Below are positions 1 through 8,977 of a stretch of DNA of 64,000 bases, in pieces. This DNA comes from Desulfobacteraceae bacterium (GTDB taxonomy: Bacteria; Desulfobacterota; Desulfobacteria; Desulfobacterales; Desulfobacteraceae). The stretch lies in contig QZLA01000306.1 of NCBI GenBank assembly GCA_004796375.1, positions 36,123 through 100,122 on the forward strand. Direction: 5' to 3'. Numbering within the stretch: position 1 is the first letter of the stretch; each line of letters starts with the position of its first letter. The notes under the pieces are model-generated. The model worked only from the letters and a program-made list of their open reading frames with translations. It did not search any database and had not been told where the DNA came from. The position numbers were made by a program, and so were the translations under genes.

Positions 1-402
1 GACGATCAAGTACCGCCCTGGCAGGGGCTGCTCCACAGGGTGATCCGGTATGACCCTGACATGCACACCCTGGTACTTGCCATAAGGATCGATGCACGCA
101 GGGAAAAAGGTGCGCACAGACAGTTCCCCCTTGTGGAAGGAATGTTCTGCCGTGCACTGATCCCCGGCAGGACGGTTGAACATGTATACCGGCTTCCCCG
201 GTCTTCTGTTACCGCAGAGCCGTCCATCCGCCTGGCGTGCAATAACCGGTTAAAAACCATACCGGTAGAAACCCTGTGGGTACTGAAAGAAGATGCATTC
301 ATAACCGGTGCTTTAGTCCCGGGTGATCAGGTGATTGTCGACCCCTTGATCCATCCGGTTGAGCATACACCACTGACTATAATTCCATTAACAAAGGAGT
401 AA
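1..402 (+). CDS. RND efflux periplasmic adaptor (HlyD/MFP family), C-terminal part
   Basis: The frame is open from base 1, so the gene begins upstream of the window; 133 residues and the stop remain. The visible part reads as the end of a membrane-fusion protein: a beta-barrel stretch (LVLAIRIDARREKG, then FPLVEGMFCRALIPGR) and a membrane-proximal stretch (VPVETLWVLKED-like, then GALVPGDQVIVDPL). Such adaptors bridge an inner-membrane RND pump and an outer-membrane channel in the periplasm. The RND pump gene lies 1.1 kb downstream in the same direction, which supports the call. The GTG at 40 is an internal codon and not a start. The lipoyl and hairpin domains are outside the window, so the family rests on the C-terminus and context. 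Confidence 0.75.
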   Translation, partial: DDQVPPWQGLLHRVIRYDPDMHTLVLAIRIDARREKGAHRQFPLVEGMFCRALIPGRTVEHVYRLPRSSVTAEPSIRLACNNRLKTIPVETLWVLKEDAFITGALVPGDQVIVDPLIHPVEHTPLTIIPLTKE

Positions 403-406
403 AAAG

Positions 407-1381
407 ATGAAATTTAGAATTCTCATTTCGATTTGCCTGTTGCTGCTGTTCCACCTGTTACCGGCTGCCTGGTCACAAGATTCTTCGCCCGATGGATTTT
501 ACGGACGAGTCGATCTCGGAGGGCTGTGGATGAGCAGCAAGAGCTGGCTGGAGGCGGGTGACGATAACAGGCGCCTGGAAACCCTGGACCAGAAACCCAA
601 GGGCCAAAGCGAATGGCTTCCGGTACCGAGTTTTGAACTCGGCTACTACTTCAACCATGACAGCCGGGTTTACTTTGGCATCCCCTTTGAGGAGGAGCCG
701 CGGCCCACACTTGGAATTGAATTTGAAACCCCTGCCGGCATTGAGCTGGGTGCCAGCCTTTTCTACGGTATTCCGGATGAGGTGTGGACGGATCCTTACC
801 TGACCGGCGTCAACCGTGTCGAAACCGATGAGACCCGGTTTGGTGGAGAAATCACCTGTGAGATCAACGGATGGGAACTTGGGTATGAACTGGAACAGGT
901 GGATGTGGACAAAGATGATATTGGAAAACGGTTCTCAGAACTGAAACGGGACGGCATGATCCACCAGTTTGAACTGTCCTGGGACATCGAACTCGGCAGC
1001 GGGTTTGAGCTGATCCCCGGTGCCGCATATACCCTGGCCGATATAGACGGTAAAGCCAACCGGTATAATGGATACACGGCAAATCTCGACCTGGAAAAAA
1101 ACTGGGAAAACATTGAACTCAAATTATCTCTGGAGGCCGGCACCCACGATTACGACGCCATCCACCCCATCTTCAGCAATACGAGAAAAGATGATGTCTA
1201 TGAGGCAATGGCCAGTGTGTCATGGTTCAACCCCCTTGGGTTTGAAGGATTTGCCGTCCGGGCCGGCGGCGGATACGAGCGATGCAACTCCAATATCAAC
1301 TTCTACGACAGTGAGGGCGCATTTGCCTTTGTCACCCTGGGTTATGAATTTGGTTCAACCCGGAAACACCGTCATGATTAA
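407..1381 (+). CDS. putative outer-membrane beta-barrel protein of the efflux operon
   Basis: This 324-residue protein starts 4 nt after the adaptor stop, with AAAGGAG just upstream of the ATG. It has a signal peptide (basic MKFR, a Leu-rich core, likely cleavage near AWS-QD at residue 23). The rest alternates short amphipathic strands rich in Tyr, Phe, Gly and acidic residues (for example FELGYYFNHDSRVYFG, GWELGYELEQVDVDKDD, FEGFAVRAGGGYERC), as in outer-membrane barrels. It is not a TolC-type channel: there are no long helical hairpins. I do not recognise the family. Its position between adaptor and pump suggests an envelope accessory of the pump, which is inference. Confidence 0.6.
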   Translation: MKFRILISICLLLLFHLLPAAWSQDSSPDGFYGRVDLGGLWMSSKSWLEAGDDNRRLETLDQKPKGQSEWLPVPSFELGYYFNHDSRVYFGIPFEEEPRPTLGIEFETPAGIELGASLFYGIPDEVWTDPYLTGVNRVETDETRFGGEITCEINGWELGYELEQVDVDKDDIGKRFSELKRDGMIHQFELSWDIELGSGFELIPGAAYTLADIDGKANRYNGYTANLDLEKNWENIELKLSLEAGTHDYDAIHPIFSNTRKDDVYEAMASVSWFNPLGFEGFAVRAGGGYERCNSNINFYDSEGAFAFVTLGYEFGSTRKHRHD

Positions 1382-1480
1382 ACGCCCAATGATCAACCAA
1401 AGGTATAAAATCCTGACCGAGATACCCCTTCGACTGGCGGCTTCGGCCCTGAGGCGTTTACTTATGCGAAAGAGGCAGAA

Positions 1481-4400
1481 ATGACAGCTCTTTTGATCCG
1501 GTTTGCCGGGAATTCGGTATTCAGCCATATCATTCTTTTTTTGCTGCTGGTTGCCGGACTCATGGCTGTCAACACCATGCAGCGGGAGTTGTTTCCGGAC
1601 TTTTCAATGGATGAGATCCTGGTTGAAGTGCGTTTTCCCGGTGCCGACCCTTCAGAGGTCCAGCAGGGCGTCACCGTTAAAATTGAAGAGGCGCTCAAGG
1701 GAATGGAAGGCATTGCCCAGTATACGAGCCGCTCTGAAGAGGGGATAGGCAGTGCTGAGATCCTGGTCAAACACGGTTATGAGACGGCACAGGTCCTGGC
1801 CCGCATACGAAGCAGAATCAATGCGGTTTCCACCTTTCCGGATACGAGTGACAACCCGGTCATTTCAGAGGTGATGCACCGCACCGAAGTGATGAAAATA
1901 TATGTATCAGGCAGTTGTACTGAAAAGGAACTCAAGGCGGCTGCCGTCAGGATCAAAGAGCGGCTGACCGCCCTGGATGAAATCTCCCAGGTAGAGCTGT
2001 TCGGGACCCGCGATTATGAGATCAATGTTGAGCTGAATCAGCAGCAGTTGAAAGCCTATGGGCTTTCCCTTGAAGAGGTAAGCCGGAATATTGCGCTGAA
2101 CAGTGATGGCCTGCCCGGTGGTGACATTCTGACAGATGCCGGACACGTCCGTGTCAGGACCATGGGGCAGCGGAACACGGGCAGGGAACTGGCCGAAGTC
2201 CCGGTACTTGCAGGAATTGACGGAGGCAAGGTCATCCTTGGCCGGATCGCGGATATCAGGGACAGCTTTACAGAAGACACCCATGAAGTGACCATTAACG
2301 GCAGCCCTGCCGTGATTCTTGAGATTTATAAAACCCGGCGCGAAGACGCCCTGGAGATATCCGCGGCCGTGGCGTCATTTCTGGACAGGCAGCAGGATGA
2401 TCTCCCGTCAAATCTAAGTATGGGTGTGCTCTACGATCTGACCGATGACCTTCGCTCCCGCATCGATCTTCTGGCTAAAAACGGGTTGATCGGGCTTTGC
2501 CTGGTGATACTTCTGCTGGGGCTGTTCCTGGATATCCGGCTCAGCTTCTGGGCCGGACTGGGGATCCCGGTATCGATCCTGGGTGCCCTGGTGGTCGTCT
2601 GGGCCATGGGGGGAAGCATCAACATGCTTTCCCTGTTCGGGTTGATTACGGTCCTGGGTATTGTTGTGGATGATTCCATTGTGGTGGGCGAGGCGGTTTT
2701 CCACCACTTTGAATCCGGCTGCTCTCCTCTCCAGGCAGCGGTCAGAGGGGTCAGGGAGGTGGGAATACCTGTGACTGCAGCGATTTTGACCAGCATTATC
2801 GCCTTCCTGCCACTGGCGTATATCGGGGATGTGATCGGCAAATTCCTGTCCATCCTGCCCATGGTCGTGATCCCCTGCCTGATCATCTCCTTGATTGAAA
2901 GCGTCTGGCTGCTGCCGGCCCACCTGGCCCACCGCCTCAGAAAAAAAGGGAACCATAAACCCGGGCATCCATTCCTGGAAAAAATGAGCGCGGCGCACCG
3001 CTACATCCAAAGCCGCCCGGATTGGTTTGCCCGCTGCCTGTACCTGCCGTTTCTCAAGCGGGTCCTGGTGCATCGTTACCTGTGCCTGTCGGCAGCGACA
3101 GTCATATTGCTGCTGTGCGCCGGCCTGATCTGGGGCGGATGGGTCAAAACCGAGGTGCTTCCGGAAACCGGAAGCACCATTTTATCTGCATCCATCACAT
3201 TCCCGGCCGGTACGTCAGACCGAATGACCAGCCAGGCGGTATCCAGGATCGAAAACGCATTGCTCAACCGGTTGAGAAAAAAACCAGGAACCCACAAGAC
3301 CCTGCTCCTCAACCGGATGACGGTTGTGGGCAGTACCGTATCAGAGGAGCCTGAAAAAGGCTCCCATGCCGGAGGGATACAGGTTGTGCTCACTCCGGCA
3401 AAAGAGCCGGGCGTACCCGCAGACGCATTGCTGAAGATGTGGAAAGAGGAAACCGGGGCGATCCCGGGTGCACGCTCACTGGTATTTGAAACCCGCTCAG
3501 AGGGTCCGCCCGGAGAACCGATTGAAGCTTGGCTCCTGGGCCAGGACCCGGTTCAACTGACCCAGGCATTTCAAGAATTCACCCGGGAACTCTCCACCCT
3601 GGACGGTGTGCACGAAATCCACGGGGATGACCTGTCCGGTGTTGATGAACGACACATCACCCTTAAACCCCTGGCCTGGTTTCACGGCCTGTCGCAGCAG
3701 GATGTGGCCCGCCAGGTCAGGACGGCCATTTATGGCAGCGAGGCCCTGCGGGTCCAGCGGGGAAAGGATGAGATCTGCGTGAAAGTGCGAATGACCCGCC
3801 GTGAACGCTCCTCTGTCTCGATCCTGGATAACCTTGAACTTGAAACCCGGCAGGGGACCAAGGTGCCCTTGCACGCAGTCGCCCATGTTCAGCTGGCCAA
3901 GGGGCCTGAACGGATCAGGGGAGTGGATGGCACCCGCTGTCTGGCCGTCAGTGCCGATGTGGACCTTGAGCGCGCCAACCCGGATGATATCATAGAGGCG
4001 TTAACCCGGAACCTCCTTCCAAGGCTTGCCCGGAAATACCCCGGTGTCACCGTCTCTTTTGAAGGGGATGAAAAACACATGAAAGATGCACTGGGCGGAC
4101 TGTATATTGGTTTCCCCCTGGCCGTGATCGGTATTTTCGTTGTTGTGGCCGCCATGTTTCACTCCTACGTCCAGCCCCTGGTCATCCTTTTCATGATCCC
4201 GTTCGGCATGGTGGGTGCCGTGTATGGACACCTCGTCATGGGATATCCCATATCCTTGATGAGCATATTCGGCATGGTTGCCCTGTCCGGTGTGGTAGTC
4301 AATGATGCCATCATGCTCATCGAGCGGTTCAACAGCAACCTGGAATCCGGTACCGCATTTTTCGAGGCACTTGAAAACGCCGGAAGGCGGAGGTTCAGGG

Positions 4401-4714
4401 CGATTATGCTGACCACCGTCAGCACGGTGAGCGGGCTTGCTCCCCTGCTTTTTGACACCAGTATCCAGGCCGGATTCATTATCCCGATGGCCCTCTCCAT
4501 TTCTGCCGGGCTGATATGTGCCACGGCAGTAACCCTGATCCTTGCACCCTGCATCCTGGCGATCCTGAACGATCTGCGCCTGATCATCCACACGTTGCCG
4601 GGCAGGATGAAAGCATCGCGGGAAAGCCTTGAACCGGCAGTGAGGAAAATGAGGTGGACCCGGGAGAACATTTCGCCTACAATTGAGCAAACCCATACCG
4701 GAGGGCTGATGTGA
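1481..4714 (+). CDS. RND (AcrB/HAE-like) efflux pump, inner-membrane subunit
   Basis: At 1077 residues this is full length for the family. It has the RND layout: TM1 at residues 12-30, a large periplasmic domain, a TM2-6 block from about 335, TM7 near 540, a second periplasmic domain and a TM8-12 block from about 870. The proton-relay Asp pair is present in TM4 (GIVVDDS, D397/D398), with the duplicated counterpart GVVVNDAIML in the second half. It exports substrates from inner membrane and periplasm using proton entry. The substrate cannot be read from sequence. The ATG at 1481 aligns with the usual N-terminus. The 99 nt between this gene and the barrel gene hold nothing I recognise. The stop overlaps the next gene. 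Confidence 0.92.
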   Translation: MTALLIRFAGNSVFSHIILFLLLVAGLMAVNTMQRELFPDFSMDEILVEVRFPGADPSEVQQGVTVKIEEALKGMEGIAQYTSRSEEGIGSAEILVKHGYETAQVLARIRSRINAVSTFPDTSDNPVISEVMHRTEVMKIYVSGSCTEKELKAAAVRIKERLTALDEISQVELFGTRDYEINVELNQQQLKAYGLSLEEVSRNIALNSDGLPGGDILTDAGHVRVRTMGQRNTGRELAEVPVLAGIDGGKVILGRIADIRDSFTEDTHEVTINGSPAVILEIYKTRREDALEISAAVASFLDRQQDDLPSNLSMGVLYDLTDDLRSRIDLLAKNGLIGLCLVILLLGLFLDIRLSFWAGLGIPVSILGALVVVWAMGGSINMLSLFGLITVLGIVVDDSIVVGEAVFHHFESGCSPLQAAVRGVREVGIPVTAAILTSIIAFLPLAYIGDVIGKFLSILPMVVIPCLIISLIESVWLLPAHLAHRLRKKGNHKPGHPFLEKMSAAHRYIQSRPDWFARCLYLPFLKRVLVHRYLCLSAATVILLLCAGLIWGGWVKTEVLPETGSTILSASITFPAGTSDRMTSQAVSRIENALLNRLRKKPGTHKTLLLNRMTVVGSTVSEEPEKGSHAGGIQVVLTPAKEPGVPADALLKMWKEETGAIPGARSLVFETRSEGPPGEPIEAWLLGQDPVQLTQAFQEFTRELSTLDGVHEIHGDDLSGVDERHITLKPLAWFHGLSQQDVARQVRTAIYGSEALRVQRGKDEICVKVRMTRRERSSVSILDNLELETRQGTKVPLHAVAHVQLAKGPERIRGVDGTRCLAVSADVDLERANPDDIIEALTRNLLPRLARKYPGVTVSFEGDEKHMKDALGGLYIGFPLAVIGIFVVVAAMFHSYVQPLVILFMIPFGMVGAVYGHLVMGYPISLMSIFGMVALSGVVVNDAIMLIERFNSNLESGTAFFEALENAGRRRFRAIMLTTVSTVSGLAPLLFDTSIQAGFIIPMALSISAGLICATAVTLILAPCILAILNDLRLIIHTLPGRMKASRESLEPAVRKMRWTRENISPTIEQTHTGGLM

Positions 4715-5424
4715 AATCAATGAAACCCAAACATCCGTTAAGACTTCTTCTGGTTGAGGATCATGAAGATATCAGCCAGAACATTGCCGACTATTTTGAA
4801 TCCAAGGGGCATATCCTGGACTTTGCGGCAAATGGTATTCAAGGCCTGCACCTGGCCCTGACCCAAGACTATGATGTCATGATCCTGGATATCATGCTAC
4901 CGGGAATGGACGGGCTGACCCTGTGCAAACGTTTCCGGGAATCGTCTGCCAGGCAGATCCCCATTCTCATGCTGACCGCCCGGGATACGCTGCCGGATAA
5001 GATCGACGGTTTTGATGCCGGTACGGATGACTACCTGGTTAAACCCTTTGCCCTCCAGGAACTGGAAGTCCGTGTATATGCCCTGGCAAGGCGGGAACTG
5101 CCCGATATGAAAAGTATTTTGATCGTGGGTGACCTGGAACTGAACCTGGAGACCATGGAGGTGAAGCGGGCAGACCGAAAGATCGACCTGAACCGGGCAT
5201 GCTTGAAGATCCTTGAGCAATTGATGAAGGCATCCCCCGGTGTGGTGACCCGTTCCGACCTGGAGCTGGCGCTCTGGGGAGATATGCCCCCCGGAAGCGA
5301 CTCCCTGCGAAGCCATATGTATATGCTGAGAAAAAAGATCGATACCCCGTTTTCCGAACCCCTGATTCAGACCATACACGGGACAGGGTATAAACTGGTG
5401 ATGAGCAATGAAATATCATTATAG
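4711..5424 (+). CDS. OmpR-family response regulator
   Basis: This is a 237-residue receiver plus winged-helix DNA-binding protein. Receiver residues are visible: acidic pair ED near residue 17, phospho-acceptor D60 in MILDIMLPG, and K111 in LVKPFAL. The C-terminal domain ends with the typical LIQTIHGTGYKL wing. The GTG at 4711 overlaps the RND stop by 4 nt; an ATG at 4720 is an equally possible start. It is almost certainly paired with the histidine kinase that starts inside its 3' end, and probably controls the efflux operon it sits in, which is inference from context. Confidence 0.93.
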   Translation: MKSMKPKHPLRLLLVEDHEDISQNIADYFESKGHILDFAANGIQGLHLALTQDYDVMILDIMLPGMDGLTLCKRFRESSARQIPILMLTARDTLPDKIDGFDAGTDDYLVKPFALQELEVRVYALARRELPDMKSILIVGDLELNLETMEVKRADRKIDLNRACLKILEQLMKASPGVVTRSDLELALWGDMPPGSDSLRSHMYMLRKKIDTPFSEPLIQTIHGTGYKLVMSNEISL

Positions 5425-6751
5425 TATACGACACCGGATCATTATTGCCTTCTGCGTCTTCGGGCTGGTCTTATCCGTGACCTATATGCTCCTGATCGAT
5501 GGGTGCATGGCTCTTGCAGAGGATATGGTATTTGAAAAACGGATCAGGATCGAGATTGAACATTACCTGTCAAAATTCAGGACCAACCCGAACACGCCGC
5601 TGCCCTACTCGACCTATATCAAAGGATACCTGGGCACGGACCGCATCCCGCCCGGTCTCCGCCAAATGGTGCAAGGCCTTTCCGAAGGGATGTACGAAAC
5701 AGACGGACCGGGTGCCATAGAAGGCCCGGGAGATTATCATGTGGCCATCAGGCAGGTGCCGGGATCCCAGATGATGCTCTACCTGTTCTATGATGTCGGC
5801 AGCCTGAAAATAAACGAGCAGTATGAGATGATTATCCGTGTCTTCCTTGCGGCAGTATCCCTTCTGGTGGCAGGCGTCGGGGCGGGAATCGGTGTACTGC
5901 TCTCCCGCCGGATCATTGCCCCGCTTCGCGAATTGACCCGCCAGGTTGCACAAAGCCGGCCCCACAACCTGCCCCTTGACATATCAGGCCGATTTGCCGA
6001 TGATGAAATCGGGTTCCTGGCAAAAACCCTTGAGGAGAGCCTGCAGCGTATCCAATCGTTTGTAGAGCGGGAGAAAGCGTTCACCCGTGATGCCAGCCAT
6101 GAACTGAGAACACCGGTAACGGTTATCAAGGGCGCTCTGGAGTTGATCGAGCAACTGCCGGTTTACACGGACAAATCGCTCCACGGGCCCCTGGAACGTG
6201 TCAAACGATCGGTCAAAGGGATGGCCATTACCATTGACACCTTTTTGTGGCTGGCCCGGGAAGACGCATTTGAAACCACGGATCAGGCCTGCGATGTTGC
6301 CGCCGCATCCCGGGAGACCTTCGAGGAATATGCCCACCTGTTTAAAAGCCGACCGGTAACCGCCAGCTTCAGGCAGCTGGGATCACCGGCCATCGACGCG
6401 CCGGATGCCGTATTCAAGATTGCAGTGAGCAATCTGCTTCGCAATGCATTTTACCATACCCCCAAAGGCGATGTCTGTCTGACCGTCAAGCCAAATGCGG
6501 TTGAGGTATTCAATTCCACAGCGTTTGACATGCCCGGCAATCTCCGGGATGTCACAGCACCCCATGTCCGGGGCAAGAACAGTGAAGGGTTCGGGCTGGG
6601 ACTTGCCATTGTCAAGCGGTTGTGCGAGCGGTTCAACTGGCATCTTACCATTGACAGCCCTCATGATGGCGGCACGTGTGTCATGTTGTCCTTTGACCCG
6701 CCCCCCATACAGAAGAATCCACGTAAACAGCAGATGGAGAACGCGATATGA
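5408..6751 (+). CDS. sensor histidine kinase of the efflux operon
   Basis: This 447-residue membrane kinase starts 17 nt before the regulator stop, so the two are translationally coupled. Order of parts: TM1 (residues 10-31), a short periplasmic sensor (about 32-138), TM2 (about 140-165), HAMP (about 166-215), HisKA with the phospho-acceptor H231 in DASHELRTPV, then a HATPase domain with N-box SNLLRNAFYHT and G-box GFGLGLAIVK. It would phosphorylate the adjacent OmpR-type regulator. The small periplasmic domain fits sensing of an envelope or drug-like signal, but no known sensor fold is recognisable. Confidence 0.92.
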   Translation: MKYHYSIRHRIIIAFCVFGLVLSVTYMLLIDGCMALAEDMVFEKRIRIEIEHYLSKFRTNPNTPLPYSTYIKGYLGTDRIPPGLRQMVQGLSEGMYETDGPGAIEGPGDYHVAIRQVPGSQMMLYLFYDVGSLKINEQYEMIIRVFLAAVSLLVAGVGAGIGVLLSRRIIAPLRELTRQVAQSRPHNLPLDISGRFADDEIGFLAKTLEESLQRIQSFVEREKAFTRDASHELRTPVTVIKGALELIEQLPVYTDKSLHGPLERVKRSVKGMAITIDTFLWLAREDAFETTDQACDVAAASRETFEEYAHLFKSRPVTASFRQLGSPAIDAPDAVFKIAVSNLLRNAFYHTPKGDVCLTVKPNAVEVFNSTAFDMPGNLRDVTAPHVRGKNSEGFGLGLAIVKRLCERFNWHLTIDSPHDGGTCVMLSFDPPPIQKNPRKQQMENAI

Positions 6752-7347
6752 TTGAAGAATTCAGGACACATATTACCAAAGGATTTGCCATCCTGGTCGT
6801 ATTATTGATGTGCATCGGCGAAAGTCACTGGGATGATGCCCTTCCCTCCCTGACCACGATGATGATCTTTTCCGGTATACTCCTTGTGGGTGTGGCTTCG
6901 GCAGGCCGCCTATGGTGTTCACTCTATATCGCAGGGTACAAGACCAACCGTCTGGTGACTCAAGGCCCTTACTCCATGTGCAGGAATCCGCTGTATTTCT
7001 TCAGTTTTATAGGTGCCGTGGGTGTCGGGCTCAGTTCAGAGACATTCATTATCCCGTTACTCATCCTGGTTGCTTTCGGGCTTTATTACCCCTTTGTGAT
7101 CAGGAAGGAGGAAAAAAGATTGCTTCACCTTCACAGGGAGGAATTCAAACGATACCTGAGCCGGGTACCCCGGTTTTTTCCAAAGTTATCTCTTCTTGAG
7201 GAGCCCCTGCACTACCAAGTAAAACCGGTACGGTTCAAGAAGCAGATGTTTGACGTGCTCTGGTTCGTCTGGGTTCTCGGTGTTATAGAAATCATTGAAG
7301 AGTGTCACCGCCAGGATATCTTCCCGGCGATAATCACCATTTACTAA
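6748..7347 (+). CDS. ICMT/PEMT-like membrane methyltransferase
   Basis: This 199-residue protein has about four hydrophobic segments and the signature of the isoprenylcysteine carboxyl methyltransferase / phospholipid methyltransferase superfamily: GPYSMCRNPLYF, followed by RKEEKRLLHLHREEFKRYL and RVPRFFP, which form the SAM site. Bacterial members methylate membrane-located substrates that are mostly unknown. It overlaps the histidine kinase by 4 nt and closes the efflux/two-component operon, so methylation of a lipid or exported compound is possible. The last 40 residues (FKKQMFDVLWFVWVLG) form another membrane segment. Confidence 0.8.
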   Translation: MIEEFRTHITKGFAILVVLLMCIGESHWDDALPSLTTMMIFSGILLVGVASAGRLWCSLYIAGYKTNRLVTQGPYSMCRNPLYFFSFIGAVGVGLSSETFIIPLLILVAFGLYYPFVIRKEEKRLLHLHREEFKRYLSRVPRFFPKLSLLEEPLHYQVKPVRFKKQMFDVLWFVWVLGVIEIIEECHRQDIFPAIITIY

Positions 7348-7496
7348 TTTCCAATTACCTGCCCAAAGCCTCATGGGTTCACCAAATGATGACGCAAAAA
7401 ACATTTTTCCTTGTCCTATTCCGGGATCGATTGTATATAAAAAGATCAGCATATGATTTGGCAGATTCAACATTAACTTTTGACAGTGGACAGGGC

Positions 7497-7997
7497 ATGG
7501 TTTTTTTTACCTGCATGGTAGTCGTAGCGATTCTGTACTATTTGCAGACAGACGGGCTGATTTTTATCACCATTATTGCCCTGTTGGCCGAACTGATCAA
7601 CATTTTCCTGACCCAGACCATGGCAAAATCCGCTGAAAACAAAGTCCAGAAGAAGTATTCACGCATCGTTGACACACTAAAAAAGCAGGTTCAAGCCAAG
7701 AACAAATCAATTGAAGAACTCAGGGATGTCCATGAACGATCCGCCCGTGTCCTTTACAAGGCCAACCTGAAAATCAAGGAATATGAAGGGAAACTCGGGG
7801 TTAAGAGTGAAGATGACGGAGAAATCGATAAAATTTTAGAGAAATCTGCCACCCGCATCAATCAGTTGGGAGTAGAAGGGAAAAGCAAATCAACAGACCC
7901 CAAAAAAGAGAAGTCAAGCGGGAAGGATAAGCCTGCCGGGAAAAAAGGATTCAATGACCTCCCCCCCGGGTCGAACCGGAAACAGATTCCTACCTAA
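7497..7997 (+). CDS. small membrane-anchored coiled-coil protein, function unknown
   Basis: The reading frame is open from 7302, but the upstream part overlaps the previous gene and has no hydrophobic or conserved character. The ATG at 7497 is preceded by GGACAGGG and gives 166 residues. These comprise two adjoining hydrophobic segments (MVFFTCMVVVAILYYL and IFITIIALLAELINIFL), a charged heptad-like coiled coil (about 40-100, KSIEELRDVHERSARV), and a low-complexity Lys/Ser tail (about 125-166). I recognise no family. It is probably anchored in the inner membrane with a cytoplasmic helical tail. Confidence 0.55.
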   Translation: MVFFTCMVVVAILYYLQTDGLIFITIIALLAELINIFLTQTMAKSAENKVQKKYSRIVDTLKKQVQAKNKSIEELRDVHERSARVLYKANLKIKEYEGKLGVKSEDDGEIDKILEKSATRINQLGVEGKSKSTDPKKEKSSGKDKPAGKKGFNDLPPGSNRKQIPT

Positions 7998-8017
7998 TCA
8001 CCTGCTTTTATTAATAA

Positions 8018-8392
8018 CTACTCGTTGACAATCTTCAGCCTGACGATCTGGCCCTGTTTGTTTATGTAGGCAATACCCTTTGCAAGGGTTTTGGACGACG
8101 TCTGGCTGACGATGGTTACATTTTCCTCATACAGGACAACCGAGGAGATCTCCTTTTTTTTGGATCCGGCATCCTGGCTTGCCAAGGAGGATTTTGGGTC
8201 TTGTTCGGTGGTCTTGACCGGCTTTGAGGAAGTACGCCCCTTTGCGCTCCCCTTAACATTATGGCGGGCCTGGTTGCGATTGGATATCAGTTCCGACACC
8301 CCCTGGTAATCCCCATTTTTCTCGTCGGAGCACCCCGGTGCCAGGTACAAGAGCAATGCACAGCACAGTGCCCCGACCACCCTGCGACTCAT
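8018..8392 (-). CDS. small lipoprotein, function unknown
   Basis: This is a 124-residue protein with a lipoprotein signal: basic MSRR, a hydrophobic core and lipobox LAPGC with Cys21 as acylation site. The mature part starts with a polar low-complexity linker (RNQARHNVKGSAKGR, KPVKTTEQDPKSS) and ends with a compact domain of about 45 residues containing VVLYEENVTIVSQTSSK and KGIAYINKQGQIVRLKIVNE. It lies 8 nt after the STAS gene on the same strand, so the two probably form an operon. No family is recognised. Confidence 0.6.
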   Translation of the reverse strand: MSRRVVGALCCALLLYLAPGCSDEKNGDYQGVSELISNRNQARHNVKGSAKGRTSSKPVKTTEQDPKSSLASQDAGSKKKEISSVVLYEENVTIVSQTSSKTLAKGIAYINKQGQIVRLKIVNE

Positions 8393-8400
8393 TGTTCCGA

Positions 8401-8706
8401 TTATACTCCCTCCACGGTAAATCGCCGGTTCAGGCGCATGGTAGTAAACAGGCCGTAAACATCTTTTGAGACGTTGATCACTTTGAGCTGTCTTCCGGCC
8501 TGGTCCAGCGTGTTGTGTGCGGCAATAATCACACCGATCCCCACGGAATCAACCATTTCAGCACCCTCCAGATCGATGACGATATCCCCTTGTGAGTCAT
8601 CAATGACCGCCAGCAACTCATTTTTGAAATCATCTGCCATTGAAGCCACCACATCCATGCCGGGTCTGATTATTGTCTGGCTGCCCTGATTGACTATTTC
8701 ACTCAT
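8401..8706 (-). CDS. STAS-domain anti-sigma-factor antagonist
   Basis: This is a single STAS domain of about 100 residues, like SpoIIAA/RsbV. It has the phosphorylatable serine motif MVDSVGIGV, with Ser54 in the numbering used here. Such proteins bind or release a switch kinase or anti-sigma factor according to serine phosphorylation. Two ATGs are possible. The one at 8712 abuts the AGAGGAG ribosome site directly, whereas the one at 8706 (MSEIVNQG) has a 6-nt spacer, so 8706 is chosen. No RsbW-type kinase or PP2C phosphatase is next to it; the downstream partner is a lipoprotein gene, so its partners must be elsewhere. Confidence 0.85.
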   Translation of the reverse strand: MSEIVNQGSQTIIRPGMDVVASMADDFKNELLAVIDDSQGDIVIDLEGAEMVDSVGIGVIIAAHNTLDQAGRQLKVINVSKDVYGLFTTMRLNRRFTVEGV

Positions 8707-8882
8707 TTCCATCTCCTCTGCGAAAGATTATGAAACTTTCTTTGATTCTTTTTTTGGATTGAATGTACCTAAATTACCATTTGCCGATAAACTTATCAAG
8801 TTTTTGTTCATGCCATTATAATTGAAGCAGACCCAGATGACAAGCGTCATCTTACTCTTTTCTCAAGGGCTTTACATCTTTT

Positions 8883-8906
8883 CGGCCGGTGGGTACCAAC
8901 CGGCCG
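8883..8906. repeat. GC-rich inverted repeat in the STAS leader / SRP upstream region
   Basis: A perfect 8-bp inverted repeat, CGGCCGGT and ACCGGCCG, is separated by 8 nt. It lies between the divergent STAS gene and the SRP RNA. No T-run follows on either strand, so it is not a standard terminator. It could be an operator or an RNA stem in the STAS 5' leader. Confidence 0.4.
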
Positions 8907-8942
8907 GGTGAGAATTAAATCTGCTGAAGACACAAAATAGAC

Positions 8943-8971
8943 TTGATAAATTCACTGAAATACAATATATA
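8943..8971 (+). promoter_or_regulatory. sigma-70-type promoter of the SRP RNA
   Basis: TTGATA at 8943-8948 and TATATA at 8966-8971 are separated by 17 nt. They sit about 8-10 nt upstream of the first bases of the inferred SRP RNA. The position fits a strong constitutive RNA promoter. It was assigned by eye. Confidence 0.5.
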
Positions 8972-8977
8972 GTAAAG

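Noticed and set aside
2414..3073. Long minus-strand frame of 219 codons inside the RND pump gene
   Set aside because: It is antisense to a well-conserved gene and rich in His, Gln and Asp in the way typical of shadow frames; no ribosome site or motif supports it.
4001..4720. Long minus-strand frame of 239 codons at the end of the RND pump gene
   Set aside because: It is antisense to conserved transmembrane coding sequence, with a biased shadow-type composition.
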